Shown: positions 35,050 through 43,805 of the stretch, piece after piece
Layout: every line of letters begins with the position of its first letter
Position numbering within the stretch: the stretch's first letter is position 1
Made by a program: the position numbers and the translations under genes
Assembly: GCA_023387375.1 (NCBI GenBank)
Contig: JAEWIE010000003.1
Location: 1 to 64,000, forward strand
Length of the DNA stretch: 64,000 nucleotides
Source: Bacteroidota bacterium
GTDB lineage: Bacteria > Bacteroidota > Bacteroidia > Flavobacteriales > Weeksellaceae
Direction of reading: 5' to 3'
The notes under the pieces: generated by a model
Databases searched by the model: none
What the model saw: the letters and a program-made list of their open reading frames with translations, nothing else
Told to the model about the DNA's origin: nothing

Positions 35050-36105
35050 TTAAAAAACCATTTCGTCTTTTACAATGCCTCCTTTTTGGGTGAGCGGTTT
35101 TAACTTCTCTTCAATAAAAGTAGTGATCACCTCACTAGACTCGTTCTCAGGGAAAAGCAAATGTACATTTGCGCCAGCATCGAGCGTGAAAAATAACGGA
35201 TGAGAAGTTTCTTTTCGGAACTTCCATATCGCATTAATTACTTCAAGGGTCTGCGACTTCATTAGAAGATACGCCGGATCACTCATCATCATAAGGGCAT
35301 GAAGCGTCAAAGCTTCATGCTCTACAAGCTTTATAAAAGCCTGCAAATCTCCTGCTTTCAAGATTCTTAAAAGCTCACTTAAGTTCTCATTTGCCTCTTC
35401 AAAGCGGCGCTCTGCATAAGGATGATTATTCATAAGAGAATGTCCCACTGTGGAGCTCACACTTTTTTCTCCTTCATGAATTAAAAGTACCCAATCGTTA
35501 AACGATCTAAATATAGGATGCACCTGAGAGGAGGGATAAGGATGGCCGTAAAAAGCGGAGCTTTCTTTTAACTCTGGAATCTCTCCCCAAACCACAAGGC
35601 CCTGGTGCAGACTTCGAGCCGCGCTTCCGCTTCCTAAACGAGCTAAGAAACTAGCTTTATGCAAACTTTCCTCTGGAGAAAGGGTGGATCCAAATTTCGC
35701 ATCTAAAGCCATTAGGCATTTGGCAAGGGCTGCAAATCCAGAGGCGGAAGATGCAATTCCTGAACTATGAGGAAAGGAGTTTACCGTATGAATTTCATAG
35801 AATCCGTTTGCAATCCAAGGAAGGTACTTCTCAATAGACTTAAAATAGGTCTCAATTTTCTGGGCAAATGCCTCGTTTTTTTTGCCTGCAAGAAAAAGTT
35901 CAACACCAAAGGATTTCTCTGAATCAAAACTCATTTCCGTTTGCGTATTGCAATTCTTAAGCGTGTAGCTAATGCTTGGATTGGCTGGAATTTGCCCCGC
36001 GTACTTTCCCCAATATTTCACCAGGGCAATATTGCTCGGTGCCGTCTCTTTTACACTAGTCGAAAAAACATTTGCCTCAAAGGAGGCTATAAATTCACTA
36101 TGCAT
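35050..36105 (-). CDS. mvaD: Diphosphomevalonate decarboxylase
   Basis: Last step of the mevalonate pathway: makes isopentenyl diphosphate from diphosphomevalonate and ATP. 351 aa. Hallmarks are TAPSNIALVKYWGK near residue 20, the GHMP phosphate-binding HSSGIASSASGFAALAKC, and DAGANVHLLFP containing the catalytic Asp near the C-terminus. Flavobacteria generally make isoprenoids by this route. It lies 58 nt upstream of purK and 48 nt downstream of the acyl-CoA synthetase gene, all on the minus strand. Confidence 0.94.
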   Translation of the reverse strand: MHSEFIASFEANVFSTSVKETAPSNIALVKYWGKYAGQIPANPSISYTLKNCNTQTEMSFDSEKSFGVELFLAGKKNEAFAQKIETYFKSIEKYLPWIANGFYEIHTVNSFPHSSGIASSASGFAALAKCLMALDAKFGSTLSPEESLHKASFLARLGSGSAARSLHQGLVVWGEIPELKESSAFYGHPYPSSQVHPIFRSFNDWVLLIHEGEKSVSSTVGHSLMNNHPYAERRFEEANENLSELLRILKAGDLQAFIKLVEHEALTLHALMMMSDPAYLLMKSQTLEVINAIWKFRKETSHPLFFTLDAGANVHLLFPENESSEVITTFIEEKLKPLTQKGGIVKDEMVF

Positions 36106-36153
36106 TTTCTTTCTCTATTTTATTTTTCCTTTCCACTACTTCCTTAAAAAAGT

Positions 36154-37917
36154 CTAAGCTTTATACAATTTCTCTAATTCTTGGTGGTACTTTTCAAGTA
36201 CGACTTTTCTTTTGACTTTGAGTGTAGGGGTGATCTCTCCAGACTCAATTTCAAATTCTTTGGGTAGTAAAATAAACTTCTTGATTTTTTCATGCCCCTG
36301 CAGTCCTTTTTGTAGTTGCGCTAATTTCTGCGTATAATACTCATGAAGGGCAGGCTCTTTTGTTAGCTCCTCCCAATTGCCTGGTTTAAGATTTAGACTT
36401 TCTAATTTTGATTCAAGCACCTCGAAATTCGGAACGATGATAGCGCTCGCAAACGCTCGATCCTCGGCTACGAGCATCACTTGAGAAATGTCTTCATCAT
36501 TGAGAAGTGTATTTTCAATCAGTTGTGGAGCTAAGTACTTTCCATTGGAAGTTTTCATAAGGTCTTTGATGCGATCTGTAATGTAAAGATTCCCTTTCTC
36601 ATCGAGTCTTCCAGCATCTCCTGTCCTAAACCATCCGTCCTCTGTGAATACACTTGCGGTTTGCTCAGGCTTTTTGTAGTAGCCTTTCATAATACCAGGC
36701 CCTTTGGCGAGGATTTCATCCTCCTCTCCGATTTTGATTTCTGTTCCAGGCAGAGGAATTCCACAAGAACCGTGCTCATAAAAAGTACGTGGAAATGCAG
36801 TTAAAGTCGCAGTGGTTTCTGTAAGTCCGTATCCGACGGTCATTGGAATCCCTAGCGCCGCGAAGAACCTTGTCACTTCCGGAGAAATAGAGGCTCCTCC
36901 ACAAGGCATAAACCAAAGGTTTCCGCCCATTTTGTTTTTTATCTTTTGAAACACAAGTCCGCTAGCTATCGCGTACTTAACGCGAAGAGAAAACGAAGGT
37001 TCTTTTTCTAGTCTCAATAGCTCAGCGCGCTCTGTTCCAACAGTAAGTGCCCAGGCAAAGAGTTTTCTTTTCACAGGTGAGGACTTCTCAACCATTCCAT
37101 TAACGCCTGCATAAATTTTTTGATAAAATCTAGGCACGGCGCACATCAGAGTAGGTTTTACCTCGACAAGTGTCGAGGCAATTAGTTTTGTATTTTCTAA
37201 GAAACTAACTTTGGCGGCTCCTGTAAGGCAAAGCAGCGTCCAGCTTCTTTCAAAAACATGGGTCAAAGGCAAAAACGCAAGGGAATGCTCCTTTTCAAAG
37301 GACTCGAATTTAAAAAACGCAAAGTGCGCTGCAATCGCTTTTGTGAAGTTGCCATGGGTGAGCATCACTCCTTTGGGTTCTCCTGTCGTTCCAGAAGTAT
37401 AAATCAGCGTGGCTAAATCCTCGTCCTCTTTGGGTTCGATCTCTAAGGTTTCCCCTGCCTCTTTAATAAAATCATCAAGGTAAATACTCCTTGTTTTCTT
37501 GGTCCAAATTCGCTTTTTGGCCATAATCAGCTGTTCGATTTCCAGGCCGTTTTCCATTAGATCAAAAGCGAGTTCGTACTGCTGCTGATTTCCTACAAGG
37601 AGGACTCGAACACCCGCCTCTTTTAAGATATAAGAAACCTGCTCTGCATTTGCCGTTGCATAAAGCGGAACACTCACGGCTCCTATCGCCATAGTTGCTA
37701 AATCAAAAACAATCCATTCTGCAGAATTGTCCGAATAGATTCCAACGTGGTCTCCTGATTTAATTCCAAAGTCTTTTAAGGCGTTTGCTGTTTTGTATAC
37801 GATTCGAGAAAAATCCATCCAAGAAAGCTCCTTCCACTCGTCGTCCTTTTTAAAACCAATGGCTCCGCGCGTAGGGTATTTCTCCGTGTTTGTTTTTAGA
37901 AATTCGGTTACATTCAT
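36154..37917 (-). CDS. Long-chain acyl-CoA synthetase (AMP-forming)
   Basis: 587 aa of the FAA1/FadD type that activates fatty acids to acyl-CoA. The AMP-binding motif is LIYTSGTTGEPKGVMLTHGN near residue 175; PMTVGYGLTETTATLTA and GWFRTGDAGRLDEKGNLYITDR are the A5 and hinge motifs, and KTSNGKYLAP is the fatty-acyl motif. It overlaps the upstream reductase gene by 1 nt (stop and start share a base), so the pair is translationally coupled. No membrane segment is evident. Confidence 0.94.
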   Translation of the reverse strand: MNVTEFLKTNTEKYPTRGAIGFKKDDEWKELSWMDFSRIVYKTANALKDFGIKSGDHVGIYSDNSAEWIVFDLATMAIGAVSVPLYATANAEQVSYILKEAGVRVLLVGNQQQYELAFDLMENGLEIEQLIMAKKRIWTKKTRSIYLDDFIKEAGETLEIEPKEDEDLATLIYTSGTTGEPKGVMLTHGNFTKAIAAHFAFFKFESFEKEHSLAFLPLTHVFERSWTLLCLTGAAKVSFLENTKLIASTLVEVKPTLMCAVPRFYQKIYAGVNGMVEKSSPVKRKLFAWALTVGTERAELLRLEKEPSFSLRVKYAIASGLVFQKIKNKMGGNLWFMPCGGASISPEVTRFFAALGIPMTVGYGLTETTATLTAFPRTFYEHGSCGIPLPGTEIKIGEEDEILAKGPGIMKGYYKKPEQTASVFTEDGWFRTGDAGRLDEKGNLYITDRIKDLMKTSNGKYLAPQLIENTLLNDEDISQVMLVAEDRAFASAIIVPNFEVLESKLESLNLKPGNWEELTKEPALHEYYTQKLAQLQKGLQGHEKIKKFILLPKEFEIESGEITPTLKVKRKVVLEKYHQELEKLYKA

Positions 37918-38930
37918 TAAAGGGAGGATTTTTCTTTGTTTTTAAAATATTGAAGATGGTAAGATAGGCTTTCTTCTATCGGTATGAAATCAAAATCAAA
38001 TTCGTTTTTAAACCGCTCACTGCTCACTTTGTTTTGGGAACATAGCGCCTTTATATTCACGGAATTAAGCATTCGAAGTGGCGGAATTAACCATCCTAAA
38101 AGAAAATTAAGTCCTACCGCAAGTTTTAAAAGAGAGGAAGGCAAAACTTTCACTTTTTTCTTCCCAAACGCTGCTCGCAGATAATTCGCGACCCACGCAT
38201 TGGATTTGGTTTCGGAAACCAGGATATAGCGCTCTTTCTTAGGCTCACTATTCATTAAAAGGCGGCACGCTTTTGAAACGTCTCGTACATCCACATAACT
38301 AGAGCTACCGGGAGGCGCAAAAGGCAAGTTTTTATACCGAGAATAGAGCTCACCGCTGCTTTTGGTCCAGTTTCCGCTGCCAAGAATGATTCCTGGATTG
38401 ACGACAATCACACGAAGGCCTTCCGCAGACGCGCGCATTACTTCTAACTCTGCTATATGTTTTGAAATCGCATAAGCCGAATGGGCAAGTTTAGGATTAA
38501 AGTCACAAGTTTCGTCTACTTCTCCTTCTGCGTTTTGGCCGTCTAAAACGGCGATAGAACTTACATGCAAAAAAGACTCTACACCTGAGTTTTGAGTGGC
38601 ATAAAGAAGGTTTGTAGTTCCTTCTACATTGGTTTTGTATATCTTTTTTTCTTTGCGGGGATCAAAAGAAACTTCTCCCGCGCAGTGGTAAATTTGTTTT
38701 ACTCCCACGATTGCAGCCTGAAGGGAATCAAGGTCCTCAAAATCGACCTTTACCCACTCGATTTGCTCCCACAATTCTTCACTGCCCTCATGGTAAAGGA
38801 AAAATGCTTTTTTCACAGCATTAAGGTCACTTGAGGCGCGGCATAGTGCCCGAACCTTTTGCTCTTCCCTTAAAAGATCAAACAAAAGGACTCGACCAAG
38901 TAGACCCGTGGCGCCTGTAACTGCTATCAT
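37917..38930 (-). CDS. NAD(P)-dependent epimerase/dehydratase-type extended SDR
   Basis: 337 aa from the ATG at 38930 (MIAVTGATGLLGRVLLFDLL); an upstream TTG at 38966 overlaps the -7 box and was rejected. The Rossmann motif is GATGLLGR at 6-13. The active site is in HVSSIAVLDG and YAISKHIAEL (YxxxK), and NPGIILGSG follows. It resembles the dihydroflavonol/3-beta-HSD-like extended SDR group; the substrate is not known. Coupled to the acyl-CoA synthetase gene, which suggests a lipid or acyl-group role. Confidence 0.88.
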   Translation of the reverse strand: MIAVTGATGLLGRVLLFDLLREEQKVRALCRASSDLNAVKKAFFLYHEGSEELWEQIEWVKVDFEDLDSLQAAIVGVKQIYHCAGEVSFDPRKEKKIYKTNVEGTTNLLYATQNSGVESFLHVSSIAVLDGQNAEGEVDETCDFNPKLAHSAYAISKHIAELEVMRASAEGLRVIVVNPGIILGSGNWTKSSGELYSRYKNLPFAPPGSSSYVDVRDVSKACRLLMNSEPKKERYILVSETKSNAWVANYLRAAFGKKKVKVLPSSLLKLAVGLNFLLGWLIPPLRMLNSVNIKALCSQNKVSSERFKNEFDFDFIPIEESLSYHLQYFKNKEKSSL

Positions 38931-38963
38931 GGATGAGTAAAGTTTTAATTTTTTCGTTCCCTG

Positions 38964-38971
38964 CAAAGATA
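38964..38971 (-). promoter_or_regulatory. Promoter -7 box of the SDR/acyl-CoA synthetase operon
   Basis: TATCTTTG on the minus strand, 33 nt before the ATG at 38930. No TTG at the normal -33 distance. Confidence 0.45.
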
Positions 38972-39130
38972 ATTAAAAAAGCCTGAAAGCTTCTACTTTC
39001 GCCTTTCTAACCTTCGCTTGAGAGGATCTATCAAAATTAGGCAATTTACCAAGGAATCCCCCTTCTGACAAGTTACTATCTCTCTATAGCCGTAGGAAAG
39101 GATTTGAAATAATAAGATTATAAATAATAT

Positions 39131-39919
39131 CTAAGATCTTAGAGGAATTCCAAGAAATTCAAAGACTTCTTTATTGAAATCCACTGGATTTTCACTTTGC
39201 ACCCAATGTCCCGCTCTAGGCACTTCTACTAGTTTTGAATTAGGGAATTGCTGCTTAATTTGAAACGAGTCCTGAGGCAGAAGATAATTGGATTTTTCTC
39301 CTTTCACAAATAAGGTAGGTCCCTCGTAGACGCCATTCTTGATGGGATTTCCAACTAAGTCTTGGTATTTCTCCGTTAAGACTTTTAAGTTAAACCTCCA
39401 GGAAAGAAGACCTTTTTCTTTCCACGTTAAATTCTTGGCTAAAAACTGGATGACTGACTTTTCAAGTCCGTGGCTCTCTAATATAGCTTCCACTTCCTGA
39501 CGAGAAAGACCTGGCTGAAAATCCACGCTGTTGAGAGCTTTTAAAATGGCTTGGTGGTGCGGGGGATAGGCCTTAGGACCCATATCCACGACAATTAGTT
39601 TTTCCAAAAGCTCTGGATAAAGCATAGCGAACTGCATGACGGCTTTTCCGCCTAGGGAATGGCCAAGCAAAATCACTTTGCTTATTTGGTAGTGTTCCAT
39701 GTAATTGCGGATATCCTCTGCCATTAAATCATGGCTGATCTGCTCAGAGTGAAAACTCTTTCCATGGTTTCGAAGATCGATAAGATGCACAGGGAAATGC
39801 TCCCCTAACGCTTTTCCAAAACTTCCCCAATTATCTAGCATTCCAAAAAGTCCATGAAACACTAAAACGGGCGTCGTGGAAAGTTCACTTCCGTATATTT
39901 TTGAATTAAGAATTTCCAT
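39131..39919 (-). CDS. Alpha/beta hydrolase (YbfF-like)
   Basis: 262 aa, no signal peptide. Motifs: VFHGLFGMLDNWGSFG (oxyanion hole), DLRNHGKSFHS, nucleophile elbow LLGHSLGGKAVMQFA, and the His in RAGHWVQSENP. This is the YbfF/2-succinyl-type small hydrolase group; no menaquinone gene is adjacent, so that assignment is not made. It is 58 nt downstream of pdxJ in the same direction, possibly one transcript. The 200 nt upstream of the next operon hold nothing further that I recognise. Confidence 0.87.
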   Translation of the reverse strand: MEILNSKIYGSELSTTPVLVFHGLFGMLDNWGSFGKALGEHFPVHLIDLRNHGKSFHSEQISHDLMAEDIRNYMEHYQISKVILLGHSLGGKAVMQFAMLYPELLEKLIVVDMGPKAYPPHHQAILKALNSVDFQPGLSRQEVEAILESHGLEKSVIQFLAKNLTWKEKGLLSWRFNLKVLTEKYQDLVGNPIKNGVYEGPTLFVKGEKSNYLLPQDSFQIKQQFPNSKLVEVPRAGHWVQSENPVDFNKEVFEFLGIPLRS

Positions 39920-39977
39920 TGTTTTAATTTAGCTTACAAGATAGCAAAGCCTTTTTAAATTGACAAAAAAAGCACTC

Positions 39978-40691
39978 TTAAGCAAGTCTTTTAAGGTAAG
40001 CTTGAATCGTGTTTTCAAGACCCATATAAAGCGCCTCTGAAATTAGAGCATGCCCAATGGAGACTTCTAAAAGTCCGGGAAGATTTTGCTTAAAATACTG
40101 AAGATTTTCAAGGGAAAGATCATGCCCAGCGTTAATCCCCAGACCCAATTCCTTCGCTCGTAGAGCCGTTTTAATGTACGGGGCAATTGCCTTTTCTCTA
40201 TTCTTTGCATACTGTGATGCGTAGGCCTCGGTATAGAGTTCGATTCGATCCGTTCCTGTCTTAAAGGCCGCCTCTACCATGTCTGGATTTGGATCCAAAA
40301 AGATCGACGTACGAATCCCTGCCGCTTTAAACTCAGCAATCACCTCTGTTAAAAAATCTTTGTGTGTAATACAGTCCCATCCTTGATTGGAAGTAATAGC
40401 ATCGGGCAAATCGGGAACAAGGGTCACCTGCTCAGGTTTTACCTCTTTAACCATATCGATAAAAAAGCGCTCTGGATTTCCTTCAATATTAAACTCTGTA
40501 TACACTAGGGGTTTAAGCTCATAGACATCCTTTCGGGTGATATGCCTTTGGTCTGGGCGCGGGTGAATTGTAATCCCCTCAGCACCAAAAGATTGAATTT
40601 TCTCTGCCGCCTCTGTAACGCTTGGAGTATCGGCTCCTCTCGCATTTCGGATGGTAGCTATTTTGTTAATGTTAACACTTAATTTTGTCAT
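39978..40691 (-). CDS. pdxJ: Pyridoxine 5'-phosphate synthase
   Basis: Forms pyridoxine phosphate from 1-deoxyxylulose 5-phosphate and aminoacetone phosphate. 237 aa, the standard PdxJ length. Motifs: LSVNINKIATIRNARG (N-terminus), GITIHPRPDQRHI, and GINAGHDLSLENL. It lies 54 nt downstream of the mechanosensitive channel gene, with a terminator hairpin between. Confidence 0.96.
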   Translation of the reverse strand: MTKLSVNINKIATIRNARGADTPSVTEAAEKIQSFGAEGITIHPRPDQRHITRKDVYELKPLVYTEFNIEGNPERFFIDMVKEVKPEQVTLVPDLPDAITSNQGWDCITHKDFLTEVIAEFKAAGIRTSIFLDPNPDMVEAAFKTGTDRIELYTEAYASQYAKNREKAIAPYIKTALRAKELGLGINAGHDLSLENLQYFKQNLPGLLEVSIGHALISEALYMGLENTIQAYLKRLA

Positions 40692-40720
40692 GGTTTTTCT
40701 ATGGAGTAAGTCAGCAGAAA

Positions 40721-40749
40721 AGCCCCTAAAAATCCCACTGGGATTTTAG
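40721..40749 (-). terminator. Hairpin at the end of the mechanosensitive channel gene
   Basis: A 10-bp stem CTAAAATCCC with GGGATTTTAG-type arms (40726-40736 and 40740-40749, one bulge) and a 3-nt loop. It overlaps the stop codon at 40746-40748. The 3' U-tract on the minus strand is short (GGGGCTTTTC), so it may be weak. Confidence 0.5.
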
Positions 40750-41999
40750 TAGTGGCTTACCTGCGTAATTTCAAGTTCAAAAAGTTTTGCTGCCGTAAGC
40801 AAATGATCAAAGATATCGGCTTGAATGGTTTCAAAATCAGTGAGCCCTGCTTTGTTTGCAAAACAGTAAATCTCAAGAGGAAGTCCATGGGGGGTGTTTT
40901 CTAGTTGACGCACAAGGACCATTTCCTCAGGATCGATATCAGGATCCTGTTTTAAATACTCTAGCGCGTATTTTCGAAACACACCGATATTGGTTAATTG
41001 TCTACCGTTAATGGCCTCGGAGGCATTAGGATGTAGCGCTTTCTCTTTTTCAATTTCTAAGGAAACATGCTCAAGATAATGAGAAAGCAAATTCACTTTC
41101 TTTAGCTGAGCTAAAAGCTCCGCATCTATAAATTTAAACGAATTGATATTAAAGATAATGGAACGCTTAATTCTTCTTTTGTTTCCCTCCGCCATAATTT
41201 GATTGTTCCGAATCTCCGTTGAGAGCAAATCATAGGTAGGTATCGTAGAAATCGTTTTGTCGAAGTTGGCAATTTTGGTGGTAATCACATCAATGTCTTG
41301 AATAATTCCTTCAAGGTTATATTTAGGAATTCCAATCCAGTCACCTACCTTTAAGCTTTTCGAAGTAGCGACATGAATCCCCGTCATAAATCCAAGAATC
41401 GTATCTCGAAACACAAGGACTAAAACGGCTGTGATGGCACCTAAACTTGTTAGAATAGTGGATGCCTTAATTCCAAAGATGACGCTTATGGCCAGAAGCG
41501 TAAAGATGAATATCCCGATCGTCTTTAACGTCTGCGAGATGGCATTAATGGCCACAATGCGGTAATAATCTCCTTTATAGGTATAATAGTACTGAATCGC
41601 TTTTAAGAAACGAGCTGCTAAATTGGCAATCACAATGACGATCACAAAACCTATGATTCGCTCAAGGTATTGGTGGCTGTATTTATGTCTCCAAAAAACG
41701 GAATAAAGCGCCATTTGTGCAATCGAAAGGGTGATGAGGTGAGCAAGTGAATACGTAATTCTCGACTGAGAGATTGCTTTCATCAAAGGAAAGACTTTTT
41801 CGTCTGAAAACTGACGAAAAATAAAGCTTACCATATGCTTTAAGATAAAATCGATCACAAAGACCAAAAGGCCTAAAAACAGAAACTTGGCGATGACTTG
41901 AAGAATCCATCCATCATAGATATGCTCCGCCACAAAATAATGAATCTTGTCGCTAATTAACTGCAGTAAATCGAGTGTTTTATTTAATTCTTGCTCCAC
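40746..41999 (-). CDS. MscS-family mechanosensitive channel (YbdG-like)
   Basis: 417 aa, close in length and layout to E. coli YbdG. Hydrophobic helices lie at about 32-58, 80-102, 114-137, 158-178 and 183-200. The MscS beta domain begins at about 218 (KVGDWIGIPKYNLEGIIQDIDVITTKI) and a C-terminal alpha/beta domain follows. It opens under membrane tension to protect against osmotic downshock. The start is GTG at 41999, with a -7 box only 5 nt upstream. It ends in a hairpin at 40726-40749. Divergent from the DUF456 gene at 42069. Confidence 0.93.
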   Translation of the reverse strand: MEQELNKTLDLLQLISDKIHYFVAEHIYDGWILQVIAKFLFLGLLVFVIDFILKHMVSFIFRQFSDEKVFPLMKAISQSRITYSLAHLITLSIAQMALYSVFWRHKYSHQYLERIIGFVIVIVIANLAARFLKAIQYYYTYKGDYYRIVAINAISQTLKTIGIFIFTLLAISVIFGIKASTILTSLGAITAVLVLVFRDTILGFMTGIHVATSKSLKVGDWIGIPKYNLEGIIQDIDVITTKIANFDKTISTIPTYDLLSTEIRNNQIMAEGNKRRIKRSIIFNINSFKFIDAELLAQLKKVNLLSHYLEHVSLEIEKEKALHPNASEAINGRQLTNIGVFRKYALEYLKQDPDIDPEEMVLVRQLENTPHGLPLEIYCFANKAGLTDFETIQADIFDHLLTAAKLFELEITQVSHY

Positions 42000-42004
42000 G
42001 TATG

Positions 42005-42012
42005 CAAAACTA
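42005..42012 (-). promoter_or_regulatory. Promoter -7 box of mscS-like gene
   Basis: TAGTTTTG on the minus strand, a TAnnTTTG match, with 5 nt to the GTG start at 41999. A TTG lies 24 nt further upstream (42037-42039), slightly beyond the usual spacing. Predicted leader is about 2 nt. Confidence 0.45.
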
Positions 42013-42068
42013 TTAAAATCGCTTGTGAATTCCTCGCAATTCTGTAAATTTAACGATATTTTGAGACT

Positions 42069-42554
42069 ATGGATTACGGAATCATTGTACTTCTGAGCCT
42101 TGCATTGCTTATCATCGGTCTTTTAGGGACCTTTTTACCGGTACTTCCTGGCCTGCTTTTAAGCCTCTGCGGACTACTGATCTATAAATTTGGAACAGAC
42201 GCTAGTCTTTCGATGAACTACGTTTGGATCTTTTCTTTGCTTACGGTCGTGGCTGTCATTTTGAATTATGTCATTCCGGTTAGAACTACCCGAAAATACG
42301 GAGGCACCCGATGGGGCTCCGTTGGCTCGGTCATTGGGACTTTTGTGGGCCTTTTGTTTATTCCTATTCCCTTTGGTTTTTTAATTGGTATGTTTTTAGG
42401 TGTGTTTGTAGGAGAACTTTTGCATGATCGAAAGGATACAAAAAAGGCCATGCGCTCTATGAAAGGTGCCCTTATTGGCTTTTTCTATGGAACAGGATTT
42501 AATTTTGTAGTAGCGCTCGCCATGCTTTTTGTAGTTGTATACGATCTTCTTTAA
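42069..42554 (+). CDS. DUF456 family membrane protein
   Basis: 161 aa, strongly hydrophobic, about four membrane helices: residues 4-24, 25-42, 48-66, then 82-115 and 135-160. Glycine-rich packing motifs such as GTFLPVLPGLLLSL and GEL near the middle match the DUF456 family, which has no established function. The ATG at 42069 begins MDYGIIVLLSLALLIIG. It is followed 17 nt later by a lipoprotein gene, probably on the same transcript. Confidence 0.85.
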   Translation: MDYGIIVLLSLALLIIGLLGTFLPVLPGLLLSLCGLLIYKFGTDASLSMNYVWIFSLLTVVAVILNYVIPVRTTRKYGGTRWGSVGSVIGTFVGLLFIPIPFGFLIGMFLGVFVGELLHDRKDTKKAMRSMKGALIGFFYGTGFNFVVALAMLFVVVYDLL

Positions 42555-42571
42555 ACTAAAAATTACCTCCT

Positions 42572-43084
42572 ATGATACCTACTAAAAATTGGGGAGTCCG
42601 CCTTTTTTCTTTCTCTCTTTTTCTACTTGCTCTAGGTCTATGTATAGTAGCTGTGAGCTGCCAAACTCAGAAAAAAGAAGTCCTTAAAATTCCCTCTGCC
42701 ACTCAAACCGATTCTCTTGGCAGTAAGTCCCTGACGCTAGAAGTAGCTAAATCAGGCACTTTAAGGTTTGAGGCGCAAGAAAAAAAAGAGGATCAAATCT
42801 ACCTTGAATTTGCAAAAGTGCTCGGGGATAGTAGATGCCCTAAAGACGTAAACTGCGTTTGGGCTGGAAACGTTCAAATTGCGGTCAATTTAGCCGTCAA
42901 TGAAAAGAAAAATGACTGGCGAATTCTATCTATTGGGGCTAGGGCTCTTTCCAAACTTGAATTTGAAGGCTATACTTTTGAGCTAGTAGAGGTTAATCCC
43001 TACCCTATCACTCCAAAGGATAAATCCACGCATCCTTACTCAGCAAAAATTAAAGTTTATCCTACGCCTACGACCAGTCAATAG
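42572..43084 (+). CDS. Small putative lipoprotein with a conserved DSRCPKxxxCxWAG motif
   Basis: 170 aa, with a hydrophobic N-terminus ending in VAVSC (Cys33), which fits a lipoprotein signal. The feature of note is DSRCPKDVNCVWAGNV near the middle, with two cysteines five residues apart. The same type of motif occurs in small Bacteroidota lipoproteins of unknown function. The rest looks beta-rich. It probably co-transcribes with the DUF456 gene. The C-terminal end overlaps the convergent ung gene by 17 nt. No function is proposed. Confidence 0.78.
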   Translation: MIPTKNWGVRLFSFSLFLLALGLCIVAVSCQTQKKEVLKIPSATQTDSLGSKSLTLEVAKSGTLRFEAQEKKEDQIYLEFAKVLGDSRCPKDVNCVWAGNVQIAVNLAVNEKKNDWRILSIGARALSKLEFEGYTFELVEVNPYPITPKDKSTHPYSAKIKVYPTPTTSQ

Positions 43085-43715
43085 GATCTAGTCCTCTAGA
43101 GGTTAAATCCTCATTAATCTTAGAGAACACTTTGCTTCCAAAAAAGCCTCTGTACGCCGAGAGTGGCGAAGGATGGACACTTTGAAGCACGAAATGCTTC
43201 GAAGTATCAATCAGGGACAATTTCTTTTGAGCATGCGCTCCCCACAGAACAAAAATAACGCGCCCTTTGTGCTCACTTAGTAGGGAGAGCATTTTGTCCG
43301 TAAATCTTTCCCATCCTAAAAACTGATGCGATCCTGCACTCGCTTCACGAACACTTAAGGTTGAATTTAAAAGCAGTACGCCTTGCCTTGCCCAAGATTC
43401 TAAATCTCCTGAAACTCTCTCAATTCCAAGGTCGGAGTGAAGCTCCTTAAATATATTACGAAGCGAAGGCGGAAGTTTTGTGTTCTTATCGACGGAAAAT
43501 CCAAGTCCACTCGCTTGGCCAGCACCGTGGTAAGGATCCTGCCCTACGATAACCACCTTAACCTCTTCAAAAGGAGAAAGTTCAAGCGCGCGAAAAAGCT
43601 GCTCTCTTTTAGGATAAACCACAAAATTTTCATACTCAAAATCAAGGTTTTTTTGAAGTTCCTGATAAAGTGCGTCCGATTCTAAAGACTCAAAAAAGGA
43701 GTTCCAACTATCCAT
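43068..43715 (-). CDS. ung: Uracil-DNA glycosylase
   Basis: Removes uracil from DNA in base-excision repair. 215 aa from the ATG at 43715 (MDSWNSFFESL); an upstream TTG-type start at 43754 adds unlike sequence. Catalytic motif VGQDPYHG (D60), LLLNSTLSV and HPSPLSAYRGF are all present. It overlaps the lipoprotein gene at its 3' end by 17 nt. Confidence 0.97.
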   Translation of the reverse strand: MDSWNSFFESLESDALYQELQKNLDFEYENFVVYPKREQLFRALELSPFEEVKVVIVGQDPYHGAGQASGLGFSVDKNTKLPPSLRNIFKELHSDLGIERVSGDLESWARQGVLLLNSTLSVREASAGSHQFLGWERFTDKMLSLLSEHKGRVIFVLWGAHAQKKLSLIDTSKHFVLQSVHPSPLSAYRGFFGSKVFSKINEDLTSRGLDPIDWS

Positions 43716-43793
43716 AAGGCAAAAGGTAAAGATTTGAATTTCAAAGATAGGCACTAAGACAAACTAAAAAAAAGGAAAAACCATAAGATTTGC

Positions 43794-43801
43794 TATTTTT
43801 G
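43794..43801 (+). promoter_or_regulatory. Promoter -7 box of mutS2
   Basis: TATTTTTG, a TAnnTTTG match, with only 4 nt before the GTG start of mutS2 at 43806. Transcription would start at about 43805, i.e. leaderless. Confidence 0.45.
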
Positions 43802-43805
43802 CACT

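Noticed and set aside
39131..39919. Assignment of the alpha/beta hydrolase as MenH
   Set aside because: The fold fits, but no men gene is adjacent and the motifs are shared by many small hydrolases.
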